DNA of 13,300 bases from an uncultured Lachnospiraceae bacterium (GCA_910586095.1 CAJUHQ010000097.1:1-13300); one strand, 5' to 3'. Positions 1 through 7,029 are shown, counted from the stretch's first letter. A program made the numbers and translations. The notes: a model not told the origin generated them from the letters alone.

Positions 1-139
1 AATGAAAGGGGTTTACTATGAATCACACAAAATGCCAAAAGCAGGCATTTTGGCACCATACGGTCAGCGCAGCACGTGCGTAGACCTACAGCAAGGATTT
101 GACAACTTTCATAGTAAGGATGGCCATACGGCTTGTTAA
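1..139 (+). CDS. Possible C-terminal end of an upstream gene (partial, unrecognised)
   Basis: The second forward frame is open from the window edge to a TAA at 137-139, giving about 45 codons (an ATG sits at position 2, but the true start may lie upstream). The tail has a protein-like composition, including MPKAGILAPYGQR and CVDLQQGFDNF, but I recognise no family and it does not look like the end of PseC. A 45-codon open frame is not rare by chance. A different frame contains a 21-codon ORF with its own SD, so this stretch may instead be a leader region. If real, it would be the preceding gene of the pse operon, ending 61 bases before pseF. Confidence 0.3.
   Translation, partial: MKGVYYESHKMPKAGILAPYGQRSTCVDLQQGFDNFHSKDGHTAC
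5..83 (+). promoter_or_regulatory. SD, 21-codon mini-ORF and 9-bp hairpin upstream of pseF
   Basis: AAAGGGG at 5-11 is followed after 6 nt by ATG at 18, opening a 21-codon ORF (begins MNHTKCQKQAF) that stops at TAG 81-83. Inside it lies a perfect 9-bp inverted repeat, 28-36 with 44-52, with loop AAAAGCA. The arrangement (good SD, short ORF, hairpin with an AAAAG-containing loop, nearby TCACACA) resembles the leader elements at 6966-7055 and 13234-13300. Sequence similarity is short, so kinship is an inference. It overlaps the open frame described as a possible partial gene; probably only one of the two is real. Confidence 0.3.
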
Positions 140-200
140 ATGGGCAGATTGAGTATGATGCGAGTTTATTATAAAGGGAGAAAAAAGGAGGGATGAGTTC

Positions 201-887
201 TTGAAACGGGTAGCAATTATAACGGCGCGCGGTGGAAGCAAACGTATACCTCGCAAGAATATTAGGCTCTTTTTGGGTAGACCTATTTTGGAGTACAGTA
301 TAGACGCGGCCTTGCAGGCAGGAATATTTGATGAGGTTATGGTTTCGACAGAGGATAGGGAGATTGCAGAGGTAGCAAAAAAAGCAGGAGCCAAAGTTCC
401 GTTTTTTAGGAGTGGTGAGACCTCGGATGATTTTGCTACTACAGCCGATGTAATTGCCGAAGTCATTGAATCCTACGAAAAAGAGGGGATTTATTTTGAA
501 CAGATGTGTTGTATTTATCCAACGGCTCCATTTATCACAGCAGATGCTCTTCGCACAGCAATGCAACTATTAGAGCAGGAGCAGGCAGACAGTGTGATTC
601 CAGTGGTGAAGTTTTCATTTCCTCCACAGAGAGGAGTTGTGATAGAAAATGGGAGACTGAAGCCAAAGTGGCCTGAAAATATGCAAAAGCGGTCACAGGA
701 TTTAGAAGCGCTTTATCACGATTGTGGACAGTTTTACTGTTTAAATGTGGAGAGTTTTAGACAACAGCGGGCAATATGGATGAAACATGTAGTACCGTTT
801 GTGCAGGATGAAAAAACAGTACAGGATATTGATACACTAGAGGATTGGGAAATTGCGCAGATGAAATACCAGTTAATGAAAAGATGA
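201..887 (+). CDS. pseF: Pseudaminic acid cytidylyltransferase (CMP-Pse synthase)
   Basis: 228 residues, the normal length for the family. PseF uses CTP to activate pseudaminic acid to CMP-pseudaminic acid in the cytoplasm, the last step before transfer by a glycosyltransferase. The N-terminus carries the CMP-sugar synthetase nucleotide-binding signature ITARGGSKRIPRKN (residues 7-20), followed by a Rossmann-like fold with IYPTAPF (about 104-110) and a C-terminal VQDIDTLEDWEIA typical of the group. The start is TTG at 201, chosen because AAGGAGGG (185-192) sits 8 nt upstream; there is no competing ATG. The gene comes directly before pseI, which supports a Pse rather than a sialic or legionaminic acid substrate, although the cytidylyltransferase sequence alone cannot fully exclude LegF/NeuA. 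Confidence 0.88.
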   Translation: MKRVAIITARGGSKRIPRKNIRLFLGRPILEYSIDAALQAGIFDEVMVSTEDREIAEVAKKAGAKVPFFRSGETSDDFATTADVIAEVIESYEKEGIYFEQMCCIYPTAPFITADALRTAMQLLEQEQADSVIPVVKFSFPPQRGVVIENGRLKPKWPENMQKRSQDLEALYHDCGQFYCLNVESFRQQRAIWMKHVVPFVQDEKTVQDIDTLEDWEIAQMKYQLMKR

Positions 888-915
888 GATTGTAGTGAAT
901 GGGGTCAAAATAAAT

Positions 916-947
916 AGGTATAAAAAATGTAAATGTAAGCTATACCT
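916..947 (+). repeat. Inverted repeat in the pseF-pseI gap
   Basis: AGGTATA (916-922) is complementary to TATACCT (941-947), giving a 7-bp AT-rich stem with an 18-nt loop. It lies 25 bases before pseI, followed by a short tandem CCTCAAAT repeat. No U-tract follows, so it is not an obvious terminator. It could be a protein-binding site or a weak RNA hairpin. Confidence 0.3.
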
Positions 948-972
948 CAAATCCTCAAATTGAGAAAGGATC

Positions 973-2037
973 ATGGTTATTCAGATGGAAAATAGTATAT
1001 ACATTCAAGGCAGGCGTGTAGGGGATGGACAGCCTGCCTATATTGTAGCAGAGATGTCGGCAAACCATGCGGGGAGTATTGAACGCGCCCTGGAGGTGAT
1101 ACGGGCAGCAAAACAGGCAGGTGCAGACTGTGTGAAGATACAGACATATACACCGGATACGATAACGATTGACTGCCACAATAAATATTTCAATATAGAG
1201 CAGGGGACTTGGAAGGGAGACAATCTATATTCGCTGTATCAAAAAGCTTATACGCCTTGGGAGTGGCATGAGCAACTTCGCGATGAAGCGGCAAAAGTGG
1301 GGATTGATTTCTTGTCTACTCCATTTGATCGGACTTCTGTAGACTTTTTAGAGGAGCTTGGATTGCAATTCTATAAGGTTGCGTCCTTTGAGTTGGTGGA
1401 TCTCCCTCTGTTGGAGTACATTGCTTCTAAACAAAAACCGATTATTTTGTCTACAGGAATGGGTACATCGGAAGAGATTAGCGAGGCGGTAGAGACAATT
1501 TATGCTACAGGAAATCAACAACTTGCCCTGTTGAAATGTTCTAGTGCATATCCAGCGAAATATGATGAAATGAATCTGCGAACGATCAATGATATGAAAA
1601 CGCAATATGGTATTCCAGTAGGACTTTCCGATCATTCAATGGGAGCATTGAGCGCAGTGGTGGCTGTAGCAATGGGGGCCAATATTATAGAGAAGCATTT
1701 TTGTGTGAGTCGTTCTATTGAAAATCCAGATTCAACATTTTCTATGGAACCAGAAGAATTTCGCAAGATGGTGGATACGATACGCGCAGCAGAACAGGCA
1801 ATGGGCAAGGTCTGTTATGGGCCATCTTCACAGGAAAGCAGCAATTTAAATTTTCGTCGATCGCTGTTTGTAGTAGAAGATATTGAGGCAGGGGAGCAGA
1901 TAACATCCCAAAATATTAGAAGTATTCGGCCTGCGTATGGACTTAAACCTAAGTATTATAACGAGGTTCTAGGTAAGACAGTGAAACGAGATCTCAAACG
2001 CGGCACCCCATTATCCTTTGAAGATCTTAGTTCTTGA
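973..2037 (+). CDS. pseI: Pseudaminic acid synthase
   Basis: 354 residues. PseI condenses 2,4-diacetamido-2,4,6-trideoxy-L-altrose with phosphoenolpyruvate to form pseudaminic acid. The NeuB-type TIM barrel occupies about residues 22-270: AEMSANHAGS near the N-terminus, then KIQTYTPD, STPFD, LSTGMG, LKCSSAYPA, GLSDHSMG and the metal-ligand segment EKHF. The last ~60 residues form the SAF (antifreeze-like) domain, with RSLFVVEDIEAGE and IRPAYGLKPKYY. The AEMSANHAGS and KIQTYTPD blocks match the PseI branch better than sialic acid NeuB or LegI. The ATG at 973 is only 2 nt after AAAGGA; the in-frame ATG at 985 is 14 nt after it, so either could be the true start (the later one trims four residues). 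It lies 85 bases after pseF and is presumably co-transcribed. Confidence 0.92.
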   Translation: MVIQMENSIYIQGRRVGDGQPAYIVAEMSANHAGSIERALEVIRAAKQAGADCVKIQTYTPDTITIDCHNKYFNIEQGTWKGDNLYSLYQKAYTPWEWHEQLRDEAAKVGIDFLSTPFDRTSVDFLEELGLQFYKVASFELVDLPLLEYIASKQKPIILSTGMGTSEEISEAVETIYATGNQQLALLKCSSAYPAKYDEMNLRTINDMKTQYGIPVGLSDHSMGALSAVVAVAMGANIIEKHFCVSRSIENPDSTFSMEPEEFRKMVDTIRAAEQAMGKVCYGPSSQESSNLNFRRSLFVVEDIEAGEQITSQNIRSIRPAYGLKPKYYNEVLGKTVKRDLKRGTPLSFEDLSS

Positions 2038-2059
2038 AAAGAGAAGAAAAATAAGAAGA

Positions 2060-2083
2060 GCCCGCGTTGCGGGCATAGGGGAG
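2060..2083 (+). promoter_or_regulatory. GC-rich triloop hairpin touching the SD of the GNAT gene
   Basis: GCCCGC (2060-2065) and GCGGGC (2069-2074) form a perfect 6-bp stem with loop GTT. The SD AGGGGAG (2077-2083) starts two bases after the stem. No T-run follows, so it is not an intrinsic terminator. It may tune ribosome access or protect an mRNA end. Comparable hairpins precede the genes at 4993 and 7095. Confidence 0.55.
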
Positions 2084-2091
2084 TGATAAAG

Positions 2092-2574
2092 TTGTGGTTG
2101 CGAAAGGCAAATTGGGAAGACTTAGATCTATTATATCAATGGGCGAATGAGCCCGCAGTTAGGCGAAATGCTTTTCACACAGAACAGATCCCATATGAGG
2201 ATCATGTGAAATGGTATCACACCATGATGACCAATCCAACTACATATCAGTATCTGTTGTGTGTAGAGAACATACCCGTCGGACAGATTCGTCTGAATGT
2301 TGAGGACAGTGAAGCGTTGATTAGCTATAGTGTCGCAGCAGATCAGAGAGGGAAAGGGTATGGCATTGTCTTGCTGCGCCTTGTTCAGTCGCAGATTCAA
2401 GTAGATAAAATATCGAGTGTTACAAAATTAAAAGGACTTGTAAAGTATGGAAACACTGCCTCTATGCGCGCATTTGAACACTGTGGATATAGTAGGACAG
2501 AGCAGCCAGAGTATATTCAATATACAAAACAATGTACATGCGAGCCATTCGCAGTGTGTGAGGATAATCTATAA
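2092..2574 (+). CDS. pseH: GNAT N-acetyltransferase, probable PseH
   Basis: A RimJ/RimL-type GNAT of 160 residues from TTG 2092. Motif A is visible as AADQRGKGYG, the acetyl-CoA pyrophosphate-binding turn, followed by NTASMRAFEHCGY, the usual C-terminal GNAT block. In the pseudaminic pathway PseH acetylates the 4-amino group of UDP-4-amino-4,6-dideoxy-AltNAc; position between pseI and pseG makes this the likely role, but other N-acyl donors are possible. The GTG at 2083 is in frame but overlaps the SD itself (AGGGGAG, 2077-2083), leaving no spacing. TTG at 2092 lies 8 nt after the SD and is preferred, giving an MWLRKANWED start. The C-terminal tail is cysteine-rich and unremarkable. Confidence 0.75.
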   Translation: MWLRKANWEDLDLLYQWANEPAVRRNAFHTEQIPYEDHVKWYHTMMTNPTTYQYLLCVENIPVGQIRLNVEDSEALISYSVAADQRGKGYGIVLLRLVQSQIQVDKISSVTKLKGLVKYGNTASMRAFEHCGYSRTEQPEYIQYTKQCTCEPFAVCEDNL

Positions 2575-2592
2575 TACACACATCATGCAATT

Positions 2593-2618
2593 CCTGAAAT
2601 GTTGTATATTATTTCAGG
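2593..2618 (+). repeat. 8-bp inverted repeat before pseG
   Basis: CCTGAAAT (2593-2600) is perfectly complementary to ATTTCAGG (2611-2618) across a 10-nt AT-rich loop, in the 105-base gap between the GNAT gene and pseG. There is no downstream U-tract. It could be an operator or an mRNA hairpin; a poor TATAAA (2637-2642) lies just downstream without a convincing -35. Confidence 0.4.
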
Positions 2619-2679
2619 CCGCATGGACATCCATACTATAAAAGTCGAAGATTTTCATAGTCATAATAAGGGGATAGAA

Positions 2680-3771
2680 ATGTTCTATATACGAGCAGAT
2701 GGAAATAGTCAGATAGGGATGGGACATATTATGCGCTGTCTGTCAATAGCGGAGGTAATGGAGGAAGTAACTGGCCAAAAGCCTGTATTTATCACGGCGG
2801 ATGATGAATGTAGTGCATTGATTACAGACAGAGGATTTGAGAGGAGAGTACTCTACACAGATTATCGTGATATGCTTTCAGAGATTGTATTGCTAAAAGA
2901 CATGTTTGACACAAAACAAGATAGTCTGTTAGTAGACAGCTATCAGGTGAGTAATGCTTACTTTACAGAGCTTAGAACATTTGTGTGGGTAGCGTGTTTA
3001 GAGGACATGGGAATTCCCTATGCAGTTGATGTATTGATTAATTACAATTTGTATGCTCTAAAGTGTAAAGAAAACTATCAAAATACGAACATAAAAGATA
3101 TAGACAAAAAAATAGTACAAGATGAGAAGATTTTTCCAGATAAAGTGCTTCTGGGAATAGAGTATATGCCACTTAGAAAAGCATTTCGGGAAAAGTCATG
3201 TTATAAGGTTAAAGATAAAATAACAGATGTTATTGTGACGACAGGAGGAAGTGATCCGTATTTTGCTGCTGGTGCGATTACAGATGCAGGGATACAAGAT
3301 CCTTTTTTGTCACAACAAGGGATCAAGTGGCACATTGTAAGTGGACCGATGAATCAGTTTGCTACCGTGCTAAAAGAACATTACAAAGGATATAAGAATG
3401 TTGTCATTCATGAGAATGTCCAAGATATGAAGGAGGTTCTTCTAAAAGGCGATGTGGTAATATCGGCGGCCGGAAGTACTATATATGAGGTGAGTTCTTT
3501 AGGAGTTCCACTGATTGTATTTTATTTTGCCAAGAACCAGCAACAGGGGGCGGAGGAGATCGCCTCAGTTACAGAGATTGTGAATGTAGGGTGTTATACA
3601 CAAGGGGATACAAAAGTAGTTAAAAAAATTCTAAAAGTGTTAACACAATGTGTACAGAGCAAATTATATCGTGAACGATTATATGAACAGGAAAAGCAGC
3701 TAATAGACAAAAATGGAGCAATGCGCCTTGTACAGCAATTGGTTTCGTGGCGTTTAGAGGCAAACACATAG
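2680..3771 (+). CDS. pseG: UDP-2,4-diacetamido-2,4,6-trideoxy-beta-L-altropyranose hydrolase
   Basis: 363 residues from ATG 2680. PseG removes UDP from the PseH product by inverting hydrolysis, giving the free sugar that PseI condenses with PEP. It has the GT-B-like architecture of the PseG/SpsG family: N-terminal RADGNSQIGMGHIMRCL (residues 5-21; His16 aligns with the catalytic His of Campylobacter PseG), a middle VTTGGSDP marking the second domain, and ISAAGSTIYEVSSLGVP for UDP binding. It is longer than the ~275-residue Campylobacter enzyme, in line with Gram-positive homologues. The open frame extends back to 2599, but AAGGGGA (2668-2674) five bases before ATG 2680 and the family N-terminus fix this start. 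It ends 11 bases before the acyltransferase start. Confidence 0.88.
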   Translation: MFYIRADGNSQIGMGHIMRCLSIAEVMEEVTGQKPVFITADDECSALITDRGFERRVLYTDYRDMLSEIVLLKDMFDTKQDSLLVDSYQVSNAYFTELRTFVWVACLEDMGIPYAVDVLINYNLYALKCKENYQNTNIKDIDKKIVQDEKIFPDKVLLGIEYMPLRKAFREKSCYKVKDKITDVIVTTGGSDPYFAAGAITDAGIQDPFLSQQGIKWHIVSGPMNQFATVLKEHYKGYKNVVIHENVQDMKEVLLKGDVVISAAGSTIYEVSSLGVPLIVFYFAKNQQQGAEEIASVTEIVNVGCYTQGDTKVVKKILKVLTQCVQSKLYRERLYEQEKQLIDKNGAMRLVQQLVSWRLEANT

Positions 3772-3782
3772 AGAGGATCTGT

Positions 3783-4895
3783 ATGGCAGCAAAAAAGGAA
3801 AGACAACTCAATTATGAACTTTTGCGCATTATAGCAATGTTGATGATTGTGTGTCTCCACTATTTGAGTAAGGGAAAGATATTAGGTGATCCAGCGCGCG
3901 CGGATATGGGTGCAACAGGATATACAGCATGGTTTATTGAAGCTTTTTGCTTAGTGGCAGTCAATGTCTATGTGTTGATTAGCGGCTATTTTAGTGGAGG
4001 CAAAAAGTTGCAGGCACTAACGGCAAGGGCTATTTTGCAACGGCCTGTGCGTGTGTGGGGACAGGTGATAACATATTCAGTGTTGATTGGAGGTATCGCG
4101 CTTTTAGTAGGATGGCAGGAGTTTAATATATACCAAGTGTTTCAATATTGTTTTCCTCTTGTGACAGAACATTATTGGTTTGCGACTTCCTATGTGGTCT
4201 TGTGTCTGTTGATGCCGTTTTTGGATGCAGGGATTGATAGGTTGCAAAAGCAGGCATTTCAGGGATTGTTAGCAGGATTGTTACTGATTTTTAGTATTGC
4301 AAAGACCATACTTCCCATGCAACTTCCGTGGGATAAGGGAGGCTATGATGCTTATTGGTTTGTGATCCTATATCTGACGGGAGCATATAGTAAACGCTAT
4401 GGGATTTCACTTTTTAGCAATCGCATGAGGGGATTATTGGTGTATCTTGCAAGTGAGCTTGCTATTTTTGCAAGCTTTGTGGGGTTGCGTTTTATATTTT
4501 TTAGGACAGGCAGTTTTGCGGCAATGCTTCATTATGCTTATACGTACAATCACCTGCTTTGTTATATAGGATCGATAGGGCTTTTTATGGCGTTTCAGGA
4601 AACAAGTCAGACACAACAAAGATTAGAATATTATAAAAAACCGATAAAGTATCTCTCTAGTGCTACATTTGGTGTCTATTTACTCCATGAACACGCTAAT
4701 ATTCGAGATAAATGGTATCTGCTGTCTGACAATGGGGCGGTTTCTACTTTGACAGTTCCAGCATTTTTAGTGCGACTAGTACTCACAGTATTTTTGGTCT
4801 ACAGTGTTTGTACAATAATTGAACTATTGCGCCAGAAAGTAGTCACCATAATCAAAGGATTTCTAAAAAATAATGTAAGAGAATGTGATTATTAA
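3783..4895 (+). CDS. Acyltransferase family 3 membrane protein (OafA-like)
   Basis: 370 residues with about ten hydrophobic segments. The N-terminus NYELLRIIAMLMIVCLHY (10-27) contains the Arg15/His26 pair typical of the acyltransferase-3 family (OafA, WecH, NodX). EHYWFATSYVVLCLLMPF and the late GVYLLHEH are further family landmarks. Such proteins move acyl groups (often acetyl) onto surface sugars at the membrane, so this one may O-acylate the pseudaminic acid-containing glycan. ATG 3783 is chosen because AGAGGA (3772-3777) lies 5 nt upstream and the family begins at this point; the open frame reaches back to 3747, overlapping the end of pseG. The 11-base gap suggests the same transcript as pseG. 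The acyl group and acceptor cannot be read from sequence. Confidence 0.8.
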   Translation: MAAKKERQLNYELLRIIAMLMIVCLHYLSKGKILGDPARADMGATGYTAWFIEAFCLVAVNVYVLISGYFSGGKKLQALTARAILQRPVRVWGQVITYSVLIGGIALLVGWQEFNIYQVFQYCFPLVTEHYWFATSYVVLCLLMPFLDAGIDRLQKQAFQGLLAGLLLIFSIAKTILPMQLPWDKGGYDAYWFVILYLTGAYSKRYGISLFSNRMRGLLVYLASELAIFASFVGLRFIFFRTGSFAAMLHYAYTYNHLLCYIGSIGLFMAFQETSQTQQRLEYYKKPIKYLSSATFGVYLLHEHANIRDKWYLLSDNGAVSTLTVPAFLVRLVLTVFLVYSVCTIIELLRQKVVTIIKGFLKNNVRECDY

Positions 4896-4899
4896 AGTG

Positions 4900-4928
4900 T
4901 AAACAAACACAACAGATACACATATAAT
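4900..4928 (+). promoter_or_regulatory. Candidate sigma-A promoter upstream of the 4993 gene
   Basis: A perfect -10 TATAAT (4923-4928) lies 17 bp after TAAACA (4900-4905), which matches the -35 consensus at four of six positions. Transcription would begin near 4935, leaving a ~58-nt leader. The -35 is weak, so this may only be an internal promoter within a longer operon. Confidence 0.35.
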
Positions 4929-4961
4929 TTGCGGGATTATTGGTAGTAAGTAGGAGAAATG

Positions 4962-4978
4962 TGTCTGTGCAACAGACA
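4962..4978 (+). promoter_or_regulatory. 7-bp triloop hairpin before the SD of the 4993 gene
   Basis: TGTCTGT (4962-4968) and ACAGACA (4972-4978) form a perfect 7-bp stem with loop GCA. It ends two bases before the extended SD GGTGGTGAG (4981-4989) of the TTG start at 4993. The layout matches the hairpins at 2060 and 7068. A possible nine-residue ORF (ATG 4959 to TGA 4988) runs through it, but its AGGAG is only 2 nt from the ATG. Confidence 0.5.
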
Positions 4979-4992
4979 AGGGTGGTGAGAAA

Positions 4993-6774
4993 TTGAAGGA
5001 TAAAACGGAAAGTAGAAAAAAGTGGGATTATATCGCCGCTGTAGTATTGTTGTTGTATCCCCTGCGTCATATGACGATAGGAATTGATCTAATGGATGCA
5101 GGTTATACGCTTGGCAATTACCGCTTTTTTGACACAATGAATCAGACTTGGAAATTGGCCACGTATCTGGCAAATGTGATAGGAGTGTTGTTGTCAAAGC
5201 TTCCGTTTGGAGATTCATGGGCAGGGATGAATGGATATACAGGAGTATTGGTTGGAGTTGTAGCGGCTACGACGTATCTATTGATGGTGCGATGGTATGG
5301 CAAACGCATGATAATGTTTATAGCGCAGTTTGTGGCAGTGTCGCTTTGTTGGGCCCCAGCGCCTGTATTGTATCAGTATTTAGGATATCTATTCATGACA
5401 ATTGCAGTACTGATACTAGAACGAGCAATTATTACGGGAGTATCAAAAAATTATATGATAGCAGGAGTGATAGTAGGACTTTGCATGATTGTGCGCATGC
5501 CCAATATCACATATATGGCATTGATTTTGCCCGTTTGGTACTATTGCTTTTTAAAAAAGGAACCTATGCTTATTTTACTAAAGCATACAGGATTGTGTAT
5601 TGCAGGATATTGCATAGGAATTATAGTTCCATTATTAACAATCTGTGTTCGATATGGGATTGAGGCTTATCCAGCTATGATAAATAGTTTGTTTGGTATG
5701 ACAGATCAGGCTACAGATTATAAGCCACAGGCGATGATTTGGGCAATGATTGGCGACTACCTCAACTATGGTGTATGGATAATAGTATTTATAGCTTATC
5801 TAGCAGTAGGAGTCATATTTTTTTGGTGGTTTTGCAAGACTGATAAAATAAAGAGTGTTGCAGTGTATCAATGGGGCAAAAGAGGAAGTTCTATCTGTTA
5901 TGTCATAGGCTTTTTGGTGTTGATTCGGTTTTGCTATGGCAGAGGGATGTTTGATGTAAATTATGAGACATATTTTTGCATGTATAAGTGGCTAGTCGTG
6001 TTTTTGCTGATGGTGATAGCGTTGTGTGTCGCGCTTCTTTTGTCAAAGCAGGCGCAGATAGAAGAAAAAGTATGGGCAGCCTTTTTGCTGGTTATTATAT
6101 GGATCACTCCGCTTGGGAGTAATAATGGCTTATATCCTGTTATCAATAATCTGTTTTTAGTAGCACCCGTTTTTATGCACCTGCTTGTCACAACAATCAA
6201 AAGAGTTCAGTGGAAAGAGTATACAAAATTTGCTTGTAACACAGTGTTATATGGAATGTTGTTGTGTATTGTGGTACAGTCTGTTTTGTTTGGCGCATTT
6301 TTTGTCTTCCATGATTCGATTCGTAAGGCAGAGTTTAGGATTGCGCTACCTATTGATTCTCCGGCAAATGGTATGAGGACGCAAAAAGAGGTAGGCGAAG
6401 GATTAGAACAACTGACAGAGTATCTTTTGGAGAATGGGCTTCTTGACAGAAAACTAATTTTATATGGGAATATCCCAGCATTAGCCTATATTTTGGATAT
6501 GGAGCCCGCTATTTATACGACATGGATCGATTTGGATTCTAACAGTGCGCAGACACTTGAAAAGGATCTGGCAAAGATTTGCAAGCAAGAAGCAAATGAA
6601 CCACTTCCTGTTGTGATTATGCGAAAGGATGCCATGATTGACAAGACAGTAAAGGCTCAAATGATAGAAGCGTTTTTGATATCAAATCAATATGAGATTA
6701 CCTATTTGGGGAGCGATTATTGTGTGTATACAGCTCCATCTAATACAGAATCACTCAAAAACACTATATCATAG
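4993..6774 (+). CDS. Large polytopic membrane protein, putative GT-C-type glycosyltransferase
   Basis: 593 residues, no close family that I can name. About ten hydrophobic segments run from residue 13 to about 438, followed by a hydrophilic tail of ~150 residues. The first membrane span is followed at once by an acidic loop, GIDLMDAGY (Asp32 and Asp35), the place where GT-C glycosyltransferases carry their catalytic acidic motif in extracytoplasmic loop 1. That, the size and the position in a glycan locus suggest a lipid-linked-sugar transferase acting outside the membrane; a polymerase-like role is an alternative. The start is TTG 4993, preceded at good spacing by GGTGGTGAG. The 97-base gap before it carries a candidate promoter and a hairpin, so it may be partly independent of the pse genes. 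It has the same overall plan as the protein encoded at 8222. Confidence 0.55.
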   Translation: MKDKTESRKKWDYIAAVVLLLYPLRHMTIGIDLMDAGYTLGNYRFFDTMNQTWKLATYLANVIGVLLSKLPFGDSWAGMNGYTGVLVGVVAATTYLLMVRWYGKRMIMFIAQFVAVSLCWAPAPVLYQYLGYLFMTIAVLILERAIITGVSKNYMIAGVIVGLCMIVRMPNITYMALILPVWYYCFLKKEPMLILLKHTGLCIAGYCIGIIVPLLTICVRYGIEAYPAMINSLFGMTDQATDYKPQAMIWAMIGDYLNYGVWIIVFIAYLAVGVIFFWWFCKTDKIKSVAVYQWGKRGSSICYVIGFLVLIRFCYGRGMFDVNYETYFCMYKWLVVFLLMVIALCVALLLSKQAQIEEKVWAAFLLVIIWITPLGSNNGLYPVINNLFLVAPVFMHLLVTTIKRVQWKEYTKFACNTVLYGMLLCIVVQSVLFGAFFVFHDSIRKAEFRIALPIDSPANGMRTQKEVGEGLEQLTEYLLENGLLDRKLILYGNIPALAYILDMEPAIYTTWIDLDSNSAQTLEKDLAKICKQEANEPLPVVIMRKDAMIDKTVKAQMIEAFLISNQYEITYLGSDYCVYTAPSNTESLKNTIS

Positions 6775-6805
6775 CAGGGAAAATAAAGAAATAGATTGGT
6801 AAAAC

Positions 6806-6834
6806 TTGCCAAAAACGATAAAAGTGTGTAAAAT
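6806..6834 (+). promoter_or_regulatory. Sigma-A-type promoter driving the second half of the locus
   Basis: TTGCCA (6806-6811) and TAAAAT (6829-6834) are separated by exactly 17 bp, each with one mismatch to consensus, in an AT-rich gene-free region. Transcription would begin near 6841, giving a leader of about 250 nt before the aminotransferase start at 7095. This is the best promoter in the window. Confidence 0.6.
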
Positions 6835-6888
6835 AAATAATTATTCACAGAATAGACGTAGAAAAGCGAGAGCCTGACAAAAACCTAG

Positions 6889-6914
6889 TCATAGATAAAG
6901 GTAGTTACCTATGA
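6889..6914 (+). other. Inverted repeat in the leader
   Basis: TCATAG (6889-6894) pairs with CTATGA (6909-6914); inside lies a nested AGGTA/TACCT symmetry (6899-6909). It is the first of a row of inverted repeats in the putative leader. It is weak on its own and is reported as part of that series. Confidence 0.3.
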
Positions 6915-6916
6915 AT

Positions 6917-6955
6917 AAAGTTCGTATTGTGAACAAAGTTCATATTATGAACTTT
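6917..6955 (+). repeat. Two tandem 18-bp palindromic repeats
   Basis: Two adjacent units, 6917-6934 and 6935-6952, follow aaagttcRtattRtgaac and match at 16 of 18 bases. Each is itself an inverted repeat with loop ATT. In RNA, unit 1 pairs GUUCGU with GUGAAC using two G-U wobbles, and unit 2 pairs GUUCAU with AUGAAC using only Watson-Crick pairs. The second extends to a perfect 9-bp stem over 6935-6955. Both differences preserve pairing. It could be a tandem operator downstream of the promoter or a pair of RNA hairpins. Confidence 0.6.
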
Positions 6956-6973
6956 GCTGAATTATGGAGGTTA

Positions 6974-7027
6974 GTGTGAAAAATCGTTCTAAGGCAGCAA
7001 AAGACACTGCCTAAGAACGATTCACAC
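6974..7027 (+). ncRNA. Long leader hairpin overlapping a mini-ORF
   Basis: Pairing runs GTGTGAA (6974-6980) with TTCACAC (7021-7027), then an AAA bulge, TCGTTCT (6984-6990) with AGAACGA (7014-7020), an A-A mismatch (6991/7013), and AGGCAG (6992-6997) with CTGCCT (7007-7012). The loop is CAAAAGACA. No U-tract follows. A homologous hairpin with a changed outer stem but the same CU-A-AGGC/GCCU-A-AG core lies at 13262-13300. This argues for a conserved RNA element; its family and function are unknown to me. Confidence 0.6.
6976..7014 (+). CDS. Putative 12-residue leader peptide
   Basis: GTG at 6976 lies 5 nt after a consensus SD GGAGG (6966-6970) and encodes MKNRSKAAKDTA, ending at TAA 7012-7014. 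The start falls in the base of the 6974-7027 hairpin and the stop lies in its right arm, so a translating ribosome would melt the hairpin. The related ORF at 13246-13293 encodes MNKTLRNTKASKNAA; it differs by a 9-nt in-frame length change, and the C-terminal K-A-(A/S)-K-(D/N)-(T/A)-A-stop is conserved. No codon run points to an amino-acid attenuator. Translation is inferred only from the SD and the frame-preserving divergence. Confidence 0.45.
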   Translation: MKNRSKAAKDTA

Positions 7028-7029
7028 AG

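Noticed and set aside
99..104. TTGACA as a -35 box for pseF
   Set aside because: No acceptable -10 lies 16-18 bp downstream. TTGAGT (149-154) with TATAAA (170-175) has a 15-bp spacer, also unconvincing.
86..466. 126-codon open frame on the - strand over the start of pseF
   Set aside because: Serine-rich antisense shadow of the well-supported cytidylyltransferase gene.
2447..2641. 64-codon + frame spanning the end of the GNAT gene and the gap before pseG
   Set aside because: Mostly overlaps the GNAT gene in another frame; no SD and no recognisable feature.
4959..4988. Nine-codon leader ORF (MCLCNRQGW) before the 4993 gene
   Set aside because: AGGAG is only 2 nt from the ATG, so initiation is doubtful, although its stop lies 4 nt before the real TTG start. 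Mentioned with the hairpin only.
5148..5663. 171-codon open frame inside the 4993 gene, + strand
   Set aside because: It overlaps a convincing membrane-protein frame entirely, has an odd Ser/Cys/His/Arg-rich composition, no family motif and no SD. It is an out-of-frame shadow.
4993..6774. Calling the membrane protein an O-antigen/capsule polymerase (Wzy) or ligase
   Set aside because: No Wzy/WaaL motif can be recognised. The acidic first loop and soluble tail fit GT-C better, but the evidence is limited to topology.
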